A DNA stretch of 5,152 bases, taken from positions 1 through 5,152 of the forward strand of contig JAHIQC010000316.1 of assembly GCA_018902765.1 (NCBI GenBank), read 5' to 3'. A program made the translations under genes and the position numbers. This document shows, in pieces, positions 5,135-5,152 of this stretch; the first letter of the stretch is position 1; each line of letters starts with the position of its first letter. The notes beneath the pieces are model-generated. The model searched no databases. It was not told where the DNA came from and saw only the letters and a list, made by a program, of their open reading frames with translations. This DNA is from Actinomycetota bacterium. GTDB taxonomy: Bacteria > Actinomycetota > Coriobacteriia > Anaerosomatales > JAHIQC01.

Positions 5135-5152
5135 AAACAAAAAGACCGCCTC
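5135..5152 (-). terminator. 3' half of a terminator/attenuator in the thiM leader (cut by the window edge)
   Basis: On the minus strand, the operon leader reads GAGGCGGTC, then TTTTT, G, TTT, and then the thiM ribosome binding site. A GC-rich strand running straight into a T-run looks like the 3' arm of an intrinsic terminator. The matching 5' arm (GACCGCCTC) would lie just right of the window. Placed before a thiamine operon, it suggests transcription attenuation, most simply by a TPP riboswitch (an established control of bacterial thi operons). It could instead be the terminator of an upstream gene. The aptamer itself is not in view. Confidence 0.45.

Overview
The window is high-GC bacterial DNA with GC-rich third codon positions. 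The set of families and the short, anaerobe-type ThiC suggest an anaerobic or facultative actinobacterium-like organism (Coriobacteriia would fit). The sequence alone cannot fix the taxon.

Left part (1-1088, plus strand): the last 103 codons of a PLP-dependent cysteine desulfurase / selenocysteine lyase-like protein, with the catalytic Cys in a GSACHAG loop. A complete 257-aa nucleoside phosphorylase-superfamily protein follows 2 nt later. The two are probably co-transcribed. The biological link between them is unknown.

Middle (1089-1523): a gene-free gap of about 435 bp between converging genes. It holds three hairpins and, in its visibly more AT-rich right half, a minus-strand 27-nt copy of a tRNA 3' end (T-arm through CCA) with no tRNA body. 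Next to it are 10-bp tandem repeats arranged as inverted arms around a perfect palindrome. This looks like an attachment-site scar or the end of an integrative element, but no integrase is in view. It is the least ordinary part of the window.

Right part (1524-5111, minus strand, read right to left): a compact thiamine operon thiM-thiE-thiC-thiD. Every junction is a 4-bp stop/start overlap (GTGA, ATGA, GTGA). ThiC makes HMP-P from the purine intermediate AIR, ThiD phosphorylates it to HMP-PP (and can salvage HMP), ThiM salvages hydroxyethylthiazole to its phosphate, and ThiE joins the halves to thiamine phosphate. Thiazole synthesis genes (thiG, thiS, thiH/thiO, thiF) and thiL are not in the window, so this operon combines pyrimidine synthesis with thiazole salvage. 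The last bases on the right look like the 3' half of a terminator hairpin plus U-tract in the operon's leader, which suggests an attenuator, plausibly a TPP riboswitch platform, cut by the window edge.

I see no defence system, CRISPR array, intact mobile element or wholly new gene system. The coding content is mostly recognisable metabolism.
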